From Candidatus Delongbacteria bacterium (GTDB lineage: Bacteria > UBA4055), in assembly GCA_022013635.1 (NCBI GenBank), contig JAKLPX010000405.1, positions 1 to 8,527 of the forward strand: a stretch of 8,527 nucleotides of DNA. The letters run 5' to 3'. Numbering within the stretch: position 1 is the stretch's first letter; every line of letters begins with the position of its first letter. Under the pieces are notes generated by a model. That model was not told the origin of the DNA and did no database searches. It saw only the letters and a list, made by a program, of their open reading frames with translations. Shown here piece after piece: positions 1 to 7,891 of this stretch. The position numbers were made by a program, and so were the translations under genes.

Positions 1-812
1 CACCGAGAACGGTAGTTATAGCCATTTCTCAATCCGGTGAAACCGCAGATACACTGGCAGCTATAAAAGAAGCGAAAAGGAAAGGCGCTATAGTTTTAGG
101 GATATGCAATGTAGTCGGTTCAACAATCTCAAAAGAAACCGACGCAGGTGTATATCTGCACGCCGGACCGGAAATCGGAGTTGCTTCAACGAAGGCGTTT
201 ACTTCTCAAGTTATAGTGCTGGCTCTGATAACCATTGACATAGCAAGACATAAAAACATGTCTTTCAGGCAGGGATACAAAATAATTAAAGAATTAAAAA
301 TTCTTCCTGCCCTGGTGGAATCTATTTTAGAAAATTCTCATGTCATCAAAGAGATTGCGGAAAAATTTAAGGACGCAAAGAATTTTTTATATTTGGGAAG
401 AGGGTATAATTTTCCTGTTGCTCTTGAAGGGGCATTAAAATTAAAGGAAATTTCTTATATTCATGCAGAAGGATATCCTGCAGCCGAAATGAAACATGGA
501 CCAATAGCTTTGATTGATGAAAATATGCCAGTGGTCTTTATTGCTGTAAAAGATTCCATTTACGACAAGGTTATTACCAATATTAAAGAAGTCAAAGCAA
601 GAAATGGGATTGTAATCGCTATTGCGAGCCATAGTGATGAAGAAATTGATCAAATATCGGATTTTGTAATAAAGATTCCCGAAACAACGAACCTGCTCTC
701 CCCGATTCTGACGGTAATTCCTCTGCAACTTCTGGCATATTATATTGCGGCAGCGAAGGGATTTGATGTTGATATGCCCAGAAACCTCGCAAAAAGCGTA
801 ACAGTAGAATAA
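1..812 (+). CDS. glmS: Glutamine-fructose-6-phosphate aminotransferase (isomerizing), 3' part
   Basis: GlmS makes glucosamine-6-phosphate from fructose-6-phosphate and glutamine, the first committed step toward UDP-GlcNAc for peptidoglycan and lipid A; it is cytosolic. Only the C-terminal isomerase half is in the window: 269 codons, first full codon at position 3, out of about 610 in the family. The N-terminal glutaminase domain with its catalytic Cys lies off the left edge. The first SIS domain shows the sugar-phosphate loop SQSGET at 27-44, then the family block AGPEIGVASTKAFTSQ. The second SIS domain carries KLKE (438-449) and KHGP (492-503), matching the E. coli isomerase residues Lys485, Glu488 and His504. 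The protein ends in the canonical LAKSVTVE tail, whose Lys corresponds to Lys603. A GTG at 216 is internal and not a start. The next gene begins 4 bases after the TAA stop, suggesting cotranscription. Identification is secure. Confidence 0.97.
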   Translation, partial: PRTVVIAISQSGETADTLAAIKEAKRKGAIVLGICNVVGSTISKETDAGVYLHAGPEIGVASTKAFTSQVIVLALITIDIARHKNMSFRQGYKIIKELKILPALVESILENSHVIKEIAEKFKDAKNFLYLGRGYNFPVALEGALKLKEISYIHAEGYPAAEMKHGPIALIDENMPVVFIAVKDSIYDKVITNIKEVKARNGIVIAIASHSDEEIDQISDFVIKIPETTNLLSPILTVIPLQLLAYYIAAAKGFDVDMPRNLAKSVTVE

Positions 813-816
813 ACCA

Positions 817-2952
817 ATGGATTTATTAATGAAATCTTATTTCATGTTTATAATATTGTTTTGCGCACAGATTTATTGTATAAATCTTGACAAAGTAAAG
901 AATTTATACGATTCCGGCTATTACCCGGAACTTATAAATTTTACTATCGAACTGGAAGAATCTCCGCAAAATAACCTGCCTTCGGCTTTGTACCGAGGCA
1001 TTGCTTTCTATAAAATGCATGACTACAGAGAAAGCAAAAAATTATTTCACGATATAATCGAAAAATCCGACGATTCAAATGTAAAGGATTATGCTATGTA
1101 TTATTTAGCCCTTTCTGAAATTAAGTTGGATGAATTGGTAGAAAGTGCATTAATCCTGACAAGGTTGTTGAATTCTTCCAAACCTAATATTTCCGAAAAT
1201 TCCAGAACATTGCTGGAAACTCTTATCTACTACAAACTGACTGAAGATGACTATAATGACATCATCAAGAAAACATTTGACAAAGATGTGTTATCCTATA
1301 TAGAGCAAAGCAAAAATGCATTAAAAATACTGGCGGTTTTACCTCTGTCGGGAATTGACAAAGACGCTGGAAAAGATATACTTTCAGGATTGGAATTCGC
1401 TGTTAAATCACTCAATACAAAGGGGAAAAAGATTAAACTTGACATTGTGAATTCTGAAGGTAAAATAACAACAATGACTAAAAAAGTTCTCGACAGGCTG
1501 AATTCTTCAAGATATAGCCTGATAGTCGGCGAATTAAGATCCGATGCAACCGCTGCTTTGGCCGGAATATCCACGCTTAAAAATATTCCTTTGTTATCTC
1601 CGACCGCATCCGCAAAAGATATTTCTGAAATATCGGAATATGTTTTTCAGTTGAATACTACCTCATATACACTGGGAAAAACTATAGCTGAATTTGCAAT
1701 AGACTCTTTGAATTATAAAACTTTTGCGGTTTTAGCTCCGATGACCGAGGACGGAAACGAATCGGTTTCGGGTTTTATTGAAAAAGTTATTGAAAAAGGA
1801 TGCGCAATAATCTCGACTGAATGGTATTTTGAAACATTTGATCTTAATAAACAGCTTCAGAGAATTCGCGAAAGAATATTAACCATTGATTCTCTTGATA
1901 CGGAAGAATATATGTCAAGCGATTCGATCAAGACTGTTCCGGCCGGAATTGTTGATGCCTTTTTTCTGCCGACACCTAATCCTGATATAGAATCAGTCTT
2001 ATCTCAGGTTTCATATTACAATTTCAAAGCGAATACGCTGGGCACTTACGGATGGGACGATCTCAAAATGCTTAACAAATTATCAACCAATGCTGACAGC
2101 CTCGTTTTCATAAAAGAAAGCTCCTACGGCGTTGAGAATTCAAAATACAACGACTTTGTTTATAAATTTAAAAACTCATATAATCGAAATCCCAAAATAT
2201 TGGAAATAGCCGGTTATTCGTTAATGGAAATGCTGACAAGTTTGCAGAACGACAATCTGAACAAATCAATTATGAAGATACTTTCGGAACTAAAGGAGTA
2301 TGATTCTATATTCGGCAAAATCAAATTTAGAAATTCAAGGTCAAATCACGCATCGAATATATTTATGTTTTCGACTAAAAAAGGTATTCAGGACATTTTC
2401 TTTATTGAAAATACTTATAAAGATACATTGGAGAACGCTAAAAAACTTTTTAATACCGCATATATTTACGATATTTCGAAGAAGTACCTGCCGGCTGTAA
2501 ATTATTACAATGAATCTTTGCAGGATTATAAAAAGAACTTAAATCTTCCGGACAGCCTTTTCGATATAGATAACAAAATCATCGAAATTTATAAAAGATT
2601 AGGTATCTCCTATTATAACCTTAAGGATTTCAATAATGCACAAATATATTTTGCAAAAATATTGAATATTTACCCTGACAATAAAGATATTATATTTAAA
2701 AATGCCGTTGCAATCTCGATCAATGAACCTGACATAGCTCTGAATATCCTTGAAAATTTCACAAATGATCCGTTATTTTCTTCCGACGCCTATCTTGAGC
2801 TCGGAAATATTTATCTTGAGCAAAATGAAATGAAAAGAGCGATTGATTATTATGAAATATCCGCGGAATTGAAAAATAAGAAAGCTATTAAAATTCTGAA
2901 TACTTTTAAGGAACAAAATAGCAAAAAAGATGAAATTAATTTGGATTGGTAG
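817..2952 (+). CDS. Exported TPR - periplasmic-binding-fold - TPR protein (LivJ/LpoA-like)
   Basis: No named orthologue is recognised. The 711 aa product starts with a hydrophobic signal-like segment (residues 6-21). The two Cys at 16 and 21 lack a lipobox, so I do not call a lipoprotein. Residues about 23-150 look like TPR-type helical pairs ([21 protein letters not shown] and similar). Residues about 168-525 match the Peripla_BP_6 / branched-chain amino-acid-binding fold: ILAVLPLSG at 171-179, [14 protein letters not shown] at 237-250, IPLLSPTAS at 257-265. Further TPR units occupy about 540-695 ([40 protein letters not shown]). No permease or ATPase genes lie nearby, so classic ABC import is unlikely. 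TPR plus PBP fold recalls LpoA, the penicillin-binding-protein activator, and glmS upstream would fit a cell-wall link; both are inference. No Shine-Dalgarno is visible before ATG 817; ATG 829 is an alternative start giving a cleaner signal peptide. Translation may be coupled to glmS. Confidence 0.85.
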   Translation: MDLLMKSYFMFIILFCAQIYCINLDKVKNLYDSGYYPELINFTIELEESPQNNLPSALYRGIAFYKMHDYRESKKLFHDIIEKSDDSNVKDYAMYYLALSEIKLDELVESALILTRLLNSSKPNISENSRTLLETLIYYKLTEDDYNDIIKKTFDKDVLSYIEQSKNALKILAVLPLSGIDKDAGKDILSGLEFAVKSLNTKGKKIKLDIVNSEGKITTMTKKVLDRLNSSRYSLIVGELRSDATAALAGISTLKNIPLLSPTASAKDISEISEYVFQLNTTSYTLGKTIAEFAIDSLNYKTFAVLAPMTEDGNESVSGFIEKVIEKGCAIISTEWYFETFDLNKQLQRIRERILTIDSLDTEEYMSSDSIKTVPAGIVDAFFLPTPNPDIESVLSQVSYYNFKANTLGTYGWDDLKMLNKLSTNADSLVFIKESSYGVENSKYNDFVYKFKNSYNRNPKILEIAGYSLMEMLTSLQNDNLNKSIMKILSELKEYDSIFGKIKFRNSRSNHASNIFMFSTKKGIQDIFFIENTYKDTLENAKKLFNTAYIYDISKKYLPAVNYYNESLQDYKKNLNLPDSLFDIDNKIIEIYKRLGISYYNLKDFNNAQIYFAKILNIYPDNKDIIFKNAVAISINEPDIALNILENFTNDPLFSSDAYLELGNIYLEQNEMKRAIDYYEISAELKNKKAIKILNTFKEQNSKKDEINLDW

Positions 2953-2956
2953 GGAG
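2952..2956 (+). promoter_or_regulatory. Ribosome binding site of glycyl-tRNA synthetase
   Basis: GGGAG begins on the last base of the upstream TAG stop and lies 4 bases before ATG 2961. It decides the start of the synthetase in favour of ATG 2961 over the TTG at 2946, and places ribosome loading right at the end of the upstream gene. Confidence 0.6.
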
Positions 2957-2960
2957 AGTT

Positions 2961-4367
2961 ATGAGCGAATTAAATATGGATAAAATCGTTTCTCTTGCAA
3001 AAAGAAGAGGTTTTGTTTATCCGGGTTCTGAAATTTACGGAGGATTGGCGAATACTTGGGATTATGGACCTTTGGGAGTGGAACTTCTTAATAATATTAA
3101 AGACTCATGGAGACGAAAGTTTATTAAAGAAAGACCGGAAAATATCGAATTAGATTCTGCAATTCTCTTGAACTCCAAAGTATGGGAAGCATCAGGGCAT
3201 GTCGGTAATTTCTCTGATCCTTTAATGGATTGTAAAAAATGTAAATCCAGAATAAGAGCTGATAAGCATATTGAAGACTGGAATGAGAAAAACTCAACAA
3301 AATTATTTCCTCAGAAATGGGCAGGTGAATTTACCCCTTCAAAAGATCTTTTCGAATTTATTACTTCAAATAAAATTTTATGCAGTAAATGCGGTGCAAA
3401 CGATTGGACTGAGCCTAAAGCTTTTAATCTGATGTTTAAAACAGAGCAGGGGGTTATTGAAGGTGAAGGCGCACTGATTTATCTTAGACCCGAAACCGCC
3501 CAGGGAATATTTATTAATTTTAAAAATATCCAAACTACTTCAAGAAAAAAAATTCCTTTCGGAATATGTCAGATCGGAAAATCATTCAGGAATGAAATCA
3601 CTCCAGGAAATTTTATATTCAGAACAAGAGAATTTGAACAGATGGAGATGGAATTCTTCTGTAAACCCGGTACAGAACTTGAATGGTTTGTGTTCTGGAA
3701 AAATTTCACTTACAACTGGTTTTTAAATATCGGCATTAATTCCGAGAATTTAAGAATGAGAGACCATGAAAAAGACGAATTGGCATTTTATTCCAACGCA
3801 ACAACCGATGTTGAGTACAGATATCCGTTCGGTTGGGGCGAATTATGTGGAATCGCCTCAAGAACCGATTATGATCTTAAACAACATATAAATTTATCCG
3901 GAAAAGATTTATCATATTTCGACGAGTCGCAAAAAGAAAAATTCGTGCCTTTCGTTATTGAACCTTCGTTAGGAGTTCAGAGAACCGCTCTCGTGATTTT
4001 ATGTGATGCGTATAACGAAGAAATTATAGGAGAAAATGATACCAGAATCGTTCTTAAATTACATCCGGCTTTAGCGCCTTTTAAGGTCGCAGTTCTTCCT
4101 CTGGCAAAAAAATTATCTGAAGAATCATATAAATTATATATGGCTCTTTTGAAAGAATTCGGATGGAATATTGATTTCGACGATGTAGGAAGCATTGGAA
4201 AAAGATATAGAAGACACGACGAAATCGGAACGCCATACTGTATTACTTTCGATTTTGACAGTCTGGAAGATAAATCAGTTACGGTAAGAGACAGAGACTC
4301 GATGAATCAGGAAAGAATAAAAATTGAAAATTTAAACAATTATTTAAAGGATAAATTCAGATTTTAG
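2961..4367 (+). CDS. glyS: Glycyl-tRNA synthetase, dimeric (single-chain) type
   Basis: This class II synthetase charges tRNA-Gly with glycine in the cytosol. The start is ATG 2961 (468 aa), with GGGAG at 2952-2956 just upstream; an in-frame TTG at 2946 overlaps the previous gene and has no such signal. The N-terminus has the family block [14 protein letters not shown] (15-28) and WDYGPLG (33-39). Four cysteines (C91, C94, C141, C144) form the likely zinc site of the insertion domain. AFNLMFKT (154-161) and RPETAQGIF (176-184) follow. Motif 2 covers about 208-233 ([19 protein letters not shown]), and [16 protein letters not shown] is at 291-306. Motif 3 is EPSLGVQR (334-341). The C-terminal anticodon-binding domain runs from about 365 ([14 protein letters not shown]) to the end, with [17 protein letters not shown]. 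This is the alpha2 type, unlike the GlyQ/GlyS tetramer of E. coli. Some annotators would write glyQS. Length and motifs look intact. Confidence 0.96.
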   Translation: MSELNMDKIVSLAKRRGFVYPGSEIYGGLANTWDYGPLGVELLNNIKDSWRRKFIKERPENIELDSAILLNSKVWEASGHVGNFSDPLMDCKKCKSRIRADKHIEDWNEKNSTKLFPQKWAGEFTPSKDLFEFITSNKILCSKCGANDWTEPKAFNLMFKTEQGVIEGEGALIYLRPETAQGIFINFKNIQTTSRKKIPFGICQIGKSFRNEITPGNFIFRTREFEQMEMEFFCKPGTELEWFVFWKNFTYNWFLNIGINSENLRMRDHEKDELAFYSNATTDVEYRYPFGWGELCGIASRTDYDLKQHINLSGKDLSYFDESQKEKFVPFVIEPSLGVQRTALVILCDAYNEEIIGENDTRIVLKLHPALAPFKVAVLPLAKKLSEESYKLYMALLKEFGWNIDFDDVGSIGKRYRRHDEIGTPYCITFDFDSLEDKSVTVRDRDSMNQERIKIENLNNYLKDKFRF

Positions 4368-4376
4368 GTAAATAAT

Positions 4377-4922
4377 TTGAAAATTGATACAGAAAAATAT
4401 AAGAAAAAGCACCCGTTGATAACAAGATTGCTCAGAGCAGTAAAGTATTATTTTTTACTGTTCGTACGAAAAGAAGACTCTCCGCAGAATATTGCTCATG
4501 GATTAGCGATGGGAGTATTTGTTGGCTTCTTGCCGATAATTCCGTTTCAAACCCTTATCATTTTATTAGTTTGTACAATATTCAAAACCAATAAACTCGC
4601 AGGAGTCATCGGCAGTACTACATTAACGAATCCGATAACTGCTATGCCGGTATTCTATGCTCAGCATTTTTTGGGTAGAATTTTTATTCTTCATGAATTT
4701 TCTTATGAAAAATTTAAGAACCTTTTTGTTCATATTTCCGTAAGCAATTTCAATGAAGTAGGAAAAGAAATACTTATACTATTTGAAATGGTAACCATCG
4801 GAGGAATTATTGTAGGTGTGATTTTTTATCCTTTCATCTATTATATTACTTTAAACAGCGTAATAAAGAGAAGGGAAAGAATTTCTCATACAAAAAAAAA
4901 GAAACGATCTCTTTTAAAATAA
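4377..4922 (+). CDS. DUF2062 family integral membrane protein
   Basis: This is a 181 aa membrane protein of the DUF2062 family, whose biochemical role is unknown. The diagnostic block is seen at residues 35-90: SPQNIAHGLAMGVFVGFLP, then PFQTLIILLV, then TNKLAGVIGSTTLTNPITA, with the conserved Asn-Pro at 85-86. Hydrophobic segments lie at about 43-68, 88-104 and 132-158. Both ends are basic (KYKKKHP; HTKKKKRSLLK), consistent with cytoplasmic tails. The start is a TTG at 4377: no ATG occurs before residue 45, which is inside the conserved domain, and an AGG at 4366-4368 overlaps the preceding stop at a usable distance. The gap from glycyl-tRNA synthetase is 9 bases, so it is probably the last gene of the same transcript. 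The codons for the Lys run include nine consecutive A (4892-4900). The stop faces the trmB stop 15 bases away. Confidence 0.88.
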   Translation: MKIDTEKYKKKHPLITRLLRAVKYYFLLFVRKEDSPQNIAHGLAMGVFVGFLPIIPFQTLIILLVCTIFKTNKLAGVIGSTTLTNPITAMPVFYAQHFLGRIFILHEFSYEKFKNLFVHISVSNFNEVGKEILILFEMVTIGGIIVGVIFYPFIYYITLNSVIKRRERISHTKKKKRSLLK

Positions 4923-4937
4923 ATATTTCTTTAAAAT

Positions 4938-5600
4938 TTATATTTTCTGAAATTTTAGATGATAAATTTTAAATCCTTCTCTTTTCTTGTGCCTCTCAAA
5001 CTGGGTTTCAATTCTGTCGTTAATCTCGTTTTTTAAGGAACAATCGTAAGCGTTTCTGAATAACTCTGAATTTTCAAAAAGACTTAAAACTTCCATAGAG
5101 TATTCTTCATGGTCTGAAGAAAACCTGAAATATCCGTCTTTTTTTAACATATTGTTTAGAACAATCAAAAATTCCGTACATAATGTCCTGTTTTTATGGT
5201 GTTTTTTCTTAGGCCACGGATCGGGGAAATTCATAATTATTTCGTCAAATGTTGACGGATTGATTATTTTACCCAAATAATCAGTTCCCAATCTCGCAAT
5301 TGTCAGATTGTGAATTTTTTTTCTCTTGTTAAGTTTACTCAAAGCCGTCCGAATCCGATCCATCTTTCTGTCAATACCAAAATAATTAATTTCCGGATAT
5401 TTCAAAGCCAGCTTTATTAATGATTCACAATTACCGAATCCGATCTCAAATTTCAAAAGTTTATCATTGTTATCAAATATTTTATTAAAATCTATCGGAA
5501 TTATTTCTTCGTTTACTTCTAAAATATTTTCGTTAATTGAAAAATACTTTTTGCTATCCTCATTAATTTTTTTCAAATATTCGGGCAGAGTAATCCACAT
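4938..5600 (-). CDS. trmB: tRNA (guanine-N7-)-methyltransferase
   Basis: TrmB uses S-adenosylmethionine to methylate G46 in the variable loop of tRNAs to m7G; it is a soluble Rossmann-fold enzyme. The 220 aa product has the normal family length. The SAM loop is FEIGFGNCE (51-59), in which a Cys sits where a Gly is usual. GID at 75-77 is the acidic end of strand 2. The family signature NFPDPWPKKKHHKNR is at 124-138, including the Asp of the active site, and the C-terminal ETQFERHKKREG (198-209) corresponds to the T-x-F-E motif that contacts SAM and substrate. ATG 5600 is preceded by AAAGGT at 5607-5612. It is the last gene of the leftward string, 36 bases after the SUMF1-fold ORF, and converges with the DUF2062 gene. 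Confidence 0.95.
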   Translation of the reverse strand: MWITLPEYLKKINEDSKKYFSINENILEVNEEIIPIDFNKIFDNNDKLLKFEIGFGNCESLIKLALKYPEINYFGIDRKMDRIRTALSKLNKRKKIHNLTIARLGTDYLGKIINPSTFDEIIMNFPDPWPKKKHHKNRTLCTEFLIVLNNMLKKDGYFRFSSDHEEYSMEVLSLFENSELFRNAYDCSLKNEINDRIETQFERHKKREGFKIYHLKFQKI

Positions 5601-5636
5601 TGTATTACCTTTGATTTCATTAAAACATGCAGCTTG

Positions 5637-6548
5637 TTATTTATTGATAAGCTCTATAACTTCGTCTTTACCTATTGCACATCTAAATCCAATATTACCG
5701 GTTGATTTAGAAATATCAAGTATCGCCCTTCTGTAAGTTTTACAATCTTCTTTTGGACTCATCCATGATCCACCCCTTGGAATCCTGTCCTTGCCGTAGC
5801 TTCTTGACATTGTAATATTTCCGGGATATTGGGATATTACTCCGTGTACCCATTCACTCACATTACCGGCCAAATCGTAAATCCCGAATTTATTCGGTCT
5901 GTAGCTTTTTACCGACACAGGAGAACCGATTGTAATATTTAATCCGAATCTTGCGTCTTTATCGGTCATGTCGGTACCGGTCGGGTATTCATAATTCTGG
6001 CTGTCTTTCGCAGCACATTCCCATTCTCTTTCTGAAGGCAGTCTTTTACCTGCCCATTCGCAATAAGCAATTGCATCATAATAGACGACATCCACTACCG
6101 GCATATCATCCTTGTTAAACCTTCTGTCGCGAAAATGAGACAAGCTGCCTTTAGGATTATACTTAGATTCTTCCAGAAACTTTTTAAATTGAGCGTTTGT
6201 AACTTCGGTTTCGTCAAGATAAAAATCTTTAACCTTTACAGAATATTCCGGTTTTTCTATATCAGATCCATTGTCCGAACCCATTTTAAAAGCTTGCCCG
6301 GGAATTAAAATCATTTTTTTATTATCTTTTGCGTAATAAAACTTATTGTTGTAACTTTTCTTCTTTTTATTTAACTGGGCTTTATCTGCATCTGATAAAG
6401 ACTTATAAAGAGTCGTATCCTGTCTTGACTTTTTCATTTCTCTGTAGAGCGCAACATCTTCTTCTTTAATGGAATCAAGACCAATATTTAAACTGTCGTT
6501 TTGAGTATTAAGCGAATCTGCTTCGCTTAATCCGGCAAGATATTGCAT
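5637..6548 (-). CDS. SUMF1 / formylglycine-generating-enzyme-fold protein, probably the C-terminal part of a split gene
   Basis: The SUMF1/FGE-sulfatase domain spans about residues 78-292 of 303: MILIPGQAFKMGS (79-91), YLDETEVTNAQF (110-121), YCEWAGKRLPSEREWECAA (162-180), FGIYDLAGNVSEW (221-233), PRGGSWMS (257-264), GNIGFRC (284-290). True formylglycine-generating enzymes oxidise a sulfatase Cys using two Cys near the C-terminus. Here the first is Ser264 and only Cys269 remains, so this is probably not a working FGE; related folds serve other or structural roles. Residues 1-77 are a charged, low-complexity linker without signal peptide. Reading upstream in frame gives VNREYV and then TAG (6567-6569), the stop of the zinc-ribbon/TM ORF. 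The two ORFs may therefore be one anchored protein interrupted by a nonsense codon. Against this, AGGG at 6557-6560 lies 8 bases before ATG 6548, so independent translation is possible. The domain call is firm; gene integrity is unsettled. Confidence 0.85.
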   Translation of the reverse strand: MQYLAGLSEADSLNTQNDSLNIGLDSIKEEDVALYREMKKSRQDTTLYKSLSDADKAQLNKKKKSYNNKFYYAKDNKKMILIPGQAFKMGSDNGSDIEKPEYSVKVKDFYLDETEVTNAQFKKFLEESKYNPKGSLSHFRDRRFNKDDMPVVDVVYYDAIAYCEWAGKRLPSEREWECAAKDSQNYEYPTGTDMTDKDARFGLNITIGSPVSVKSYRPNKFGIYDLAGNVSEWVHGVISQYPGNITMSRSYGKDRIPRGGSWMSPKEDCKTYRRAILDISKSTGNIGFRCAIGKDEVIELINK

Positions 6549-6556
6549 TACATATT

Positions 6557-6560
6557 CCCT
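6557..6560 (-). promoter_or_regulatory. Possible ribosome binding site of the SUMF1-fold ORF
   Basis: AGGG on the minus strand, 8 bases upstream of ATG 6548 and inside the 18-base gap after the TAG of the zinc-ribbon ORF. It would allow reinitiation on the second ORF. It could equally be chance, as part of an Arg-Glu codon pair in a formerly continuous gene. Confidence 0.4.
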
Positions 6561-6566
6561 GTTTAC

Positions 6567-6833
6567 CTAGACGAAATATGAAGCAATCGCCAAAAGCAAC
6601 AGTATTATAAGCATCCCTTTACTGCTCTTTTCTTGTTCGCCGTTTACTTTTGATTGTTTTGGAGGTTTTTCGGTTTTTACCGATTTTTCTTTTTGCTTTA
6701 GTGTCGGGCCGCCTGTAAGGACAGTGGATTTAACTCCTGCAGAACCGCCTAAACTTTTATCCAATTTCTCGCCGCATTTGATACATTTCTTTATTGAATT
6801 CGGATTCATTGTATTACAATTTGGACAAATCAT
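6567..6833 (-). CDS. Short zinc-ribbon protein with C-terminal membrane helix, possibly the N-terminal part of a split gene
   Basis: This is an 88 aa product. It opens with a zinc ribbon, ICPNCNTMNPNSIKKCIKCG, whose four Cys are at 3, 6, 17 and 20. A Lys/Ser/Gly-rich, probably disordered linker follows (about 24-72), then a hydrophobic stretch from Met74 to the end (MLIILLLLAIASYFV). The start is ATG 6833, with AGGAG at 6841-6845 seven bases upstream; a GTG directly before it (6836) is a less likely start. The helix is only about 15 residues and stops exactly at TAG 6567-6569, which is short for a membrane span. The same frame continues past the TAG into the linker and SUMF1 fold of the next ORF. 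Zinc ribbon, linker, TM helix and extracytoplasmic domain form a familiar bacterial layout, so this looks like the cytoplasmic and anchoring half of one protein. As a separate protein it would be tail-anchored with unknown function. Confidence 0.75.
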   Translation of the reverse strand: MICPNCNTMNPNSIKKCIKCGEKLDKSLGGSAGVKSTVLTGGPTLKQKEKSVKTEKPPKQSKVNGEQEKSSKGMLIILLLLAIASYFV

Positions 6834-6840
6834 CACAAAA

Positions 6841-6845
6841 CTCCT
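6841..6845 (-). promoter_or_regulatory. Ribosome binding site of the zinc-ribbon ORF
   Basis: AGGAG on the minus strand, 7 bases before ATG 6833, in the 24-base gap after the queA stop. It is the strongest Shine-Dalgarno in the leftward string and sets the start at 6833 rather than GTG 6836. Confidence 0.65.
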
Positions 6846-6857
6846 AATTTATTTAAT

Positions 6858-7889
6858 TTATAAAATCAACATTGCATCACCATAGCTATAAAATCTAAAC
6901 TTTTTCTCTATCGCTGTTTCGTAAGCTTCTTTAATTAATTCGGTTGAGCTGAAGGCAGATATCAATAATATTAAAGTGGACTTCGGAAGATGAAAATTTG
7001 TAATAATATGATCAACTGCCTTAAAATTGTACCCGGGATATATGAAAATATCGGTATCTCCATTATCGGCTTTAATAAAACCATTTTTATCCGATACTGT
7101 CTCTAAAGTTCTGACTACTGTTGTTCCGGCTGCAAAAATTTTATTTCCATTTTCTTTCGCTTTATTTATCAAATCTGCGCTACATTTAGGCACTTCAAAA
7201 AACTCATTATGTATCTTGTGATCCAAAATAGATTTAGATTTTATGGGCCTGAAGGTTCCCGCTCCGACATGTAAAACAATTTTTACAATAATAACGCCTT
7301 TTGCGGTCAAAGTACCAAGAAGTTTTTTCGTAAAATGCAGACCTGCGGTAGGAGCGGCAACTGCACCCGGAACTTTTGCATAGACGGTTTGGTACCTTTT
7401 TTTATCTACAAGATTATCCTGTCTTTCTATATATGGCGGCAGCGGAATTTTTCCGAATTTTTCAATATAATCAAAAAAATTATCTTTACAATCGAAAACA
7501 GCTATTCTATTCCCGTATGAAGTAACTCCACGAATTAAGCAGCAAACACCTTTTTCTAAAAGTATTTTATCGTTAATTCTTATTTTTTTACCCGGTTTTA
7601 CCATTACTTCCCATACATTTTCTTCTATTTCTTTCAATAAAAGCATTTCAATAATTGAAGAATTCCTTTCGGATTTTCCGAAAATTCGGGCGGGGATTAC
7701 TTTTGTTTCATTCAAAACTAATATGTCACCTTTTTTGAAAAACCGTTCTATTTCAAAAAACTTACTGATATTGATTGTTTGATTTTGTCTCTCAATGGTA
7801 AGAAGTCTCGACGAATCCCTTTTACTTAAAGGTTTCTGGGCAATTAATTTTTTCGGTAAAATAAAGTCATAGTCTGAAACATCGTACAT
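6858..7889 (-). CDS. queA: S-adenosylmethionine:tRNA ribosyltransferase-isomerase
   Basis: QueA transfers and isomerises the ribosyl part of S-adenosylmethionine onto 7-aminomethyl-7-deazaguanine at the wobble position of GUN-anticodon tRNAs, forming epoxyqueuosine in the queuosine pathway. At 343 aa it is full length. Family motifs appear in order: YDFILPKKLIAQKP (7-20), LVLNETKVIPARIFG (57-71), GKIPLPPYI (146-154), RYQTVYAKVPGAVAAPTAG (165-183), LHVGAGTFRPI (206-216), HKIHNEFFEVP (224-234), AAGTTVVRTLE (253-263), TNFHLPKSTL (297-306), and FYSYGDAML near the C-terminus. The start ATG 7889 shares one base with the ruvB stop (TAATG), implying translational coupling. ruvB-queA adjacency is a known arrangement in several phyla, including the Gram-negative tgt/queA/ruv neighbourhoods. 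No preQ1 riboswitch is needed or seen here, because the gene sits inside the operon. Confidence 0.97.
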   Translation of the reverse strand: MYDVSDYDFILPKKLIAQKPLSKRDSSRLLTIERQNQTINISKFFEIERFFKKGDILVLNETKVIPARIFGKSERNSSIIEMLLLKEIEENVWEVMVKPGKKIRINDKILLEKGVCCLIRGVTSYGNRIAVFDCKDNFFDYIEKFGKIPLPPYIERQDNLVDKKRYQTVYAKVPGAVAAPTAGLHFTKKLLGTLTAKGVIIVKIVLHVGAGTFRPIKSKSILDHKIHNEFFEVPKCSADLINKAKENGNKIFAAGTTVVRTLETVSDKNGFIKADNGDTDIFIYPGYNFKAVDHIITNFHLPKSTLILLISAFSSTELIKEAYETAIEKKFRFYSYGDAMLIL

Positions 7890-7891
7890 TA
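7887..7891 (-). promoter_or_regulatory. TAATG stop/start overlap coupling ruvB and queA
   Basis: On the minus strand the ruvB stop TAA (7891-7889) and the queA start ATG (7889-7887) share the A at 7889. This arrangement lets terminating ribosomes reinitiate, so queA output is probably tied to ruvB translation. Confidence 0.75.

Noticed and set aside
441..728. Minus-strand open frame inside glmS
   Set aside because: It is antisense to conserved glmS isomerase sequence, has no recognisable motif and no start signal. The same applies to the antisense frames at 1296-1574, 3977-4195, 5467-5736, 7027-7221, 7335-7520, 7907-8155 and 8082-8363, and to the same-strand frame at 2300-2500.
817..880. Lipoprotein signal in the TPR/PBP protein
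   Set aside because: The Cys at 16 and 21 are preceded by LF and IY, which do not fit the L-(A/S/T)-(G/A)-C lipobox. An ordinary signal peptide or membrane anchor fits better.
4919..4941. Rho-independent terminator between the convergent genes
   Set aside because: The stem is about eight A-T pairs with a bulge and no G-C pairs, and AT-rich sequence makes such pairings by chance. I did not list it as a terminator.
5624..5640. Small inverted repeat AACA...TGTT between the SUMF1-fold ORF and trmB
   Set aside because: Only about four base pairs with no T-run, and it lies just after a stop inside a probable operon. It is not a credible terminator or operator.
6549..6569. TAG recoded as a sense codon in this organism
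   Set aside because: The TPR/PBP gene and the glycyl-tRNA synthetase both end in TAG at sensible C-termini with a new start right behind, and no other conserved gene here has an internal TAG. Genome-wide reassignment is not supported; local readthrough remains only a possibility.
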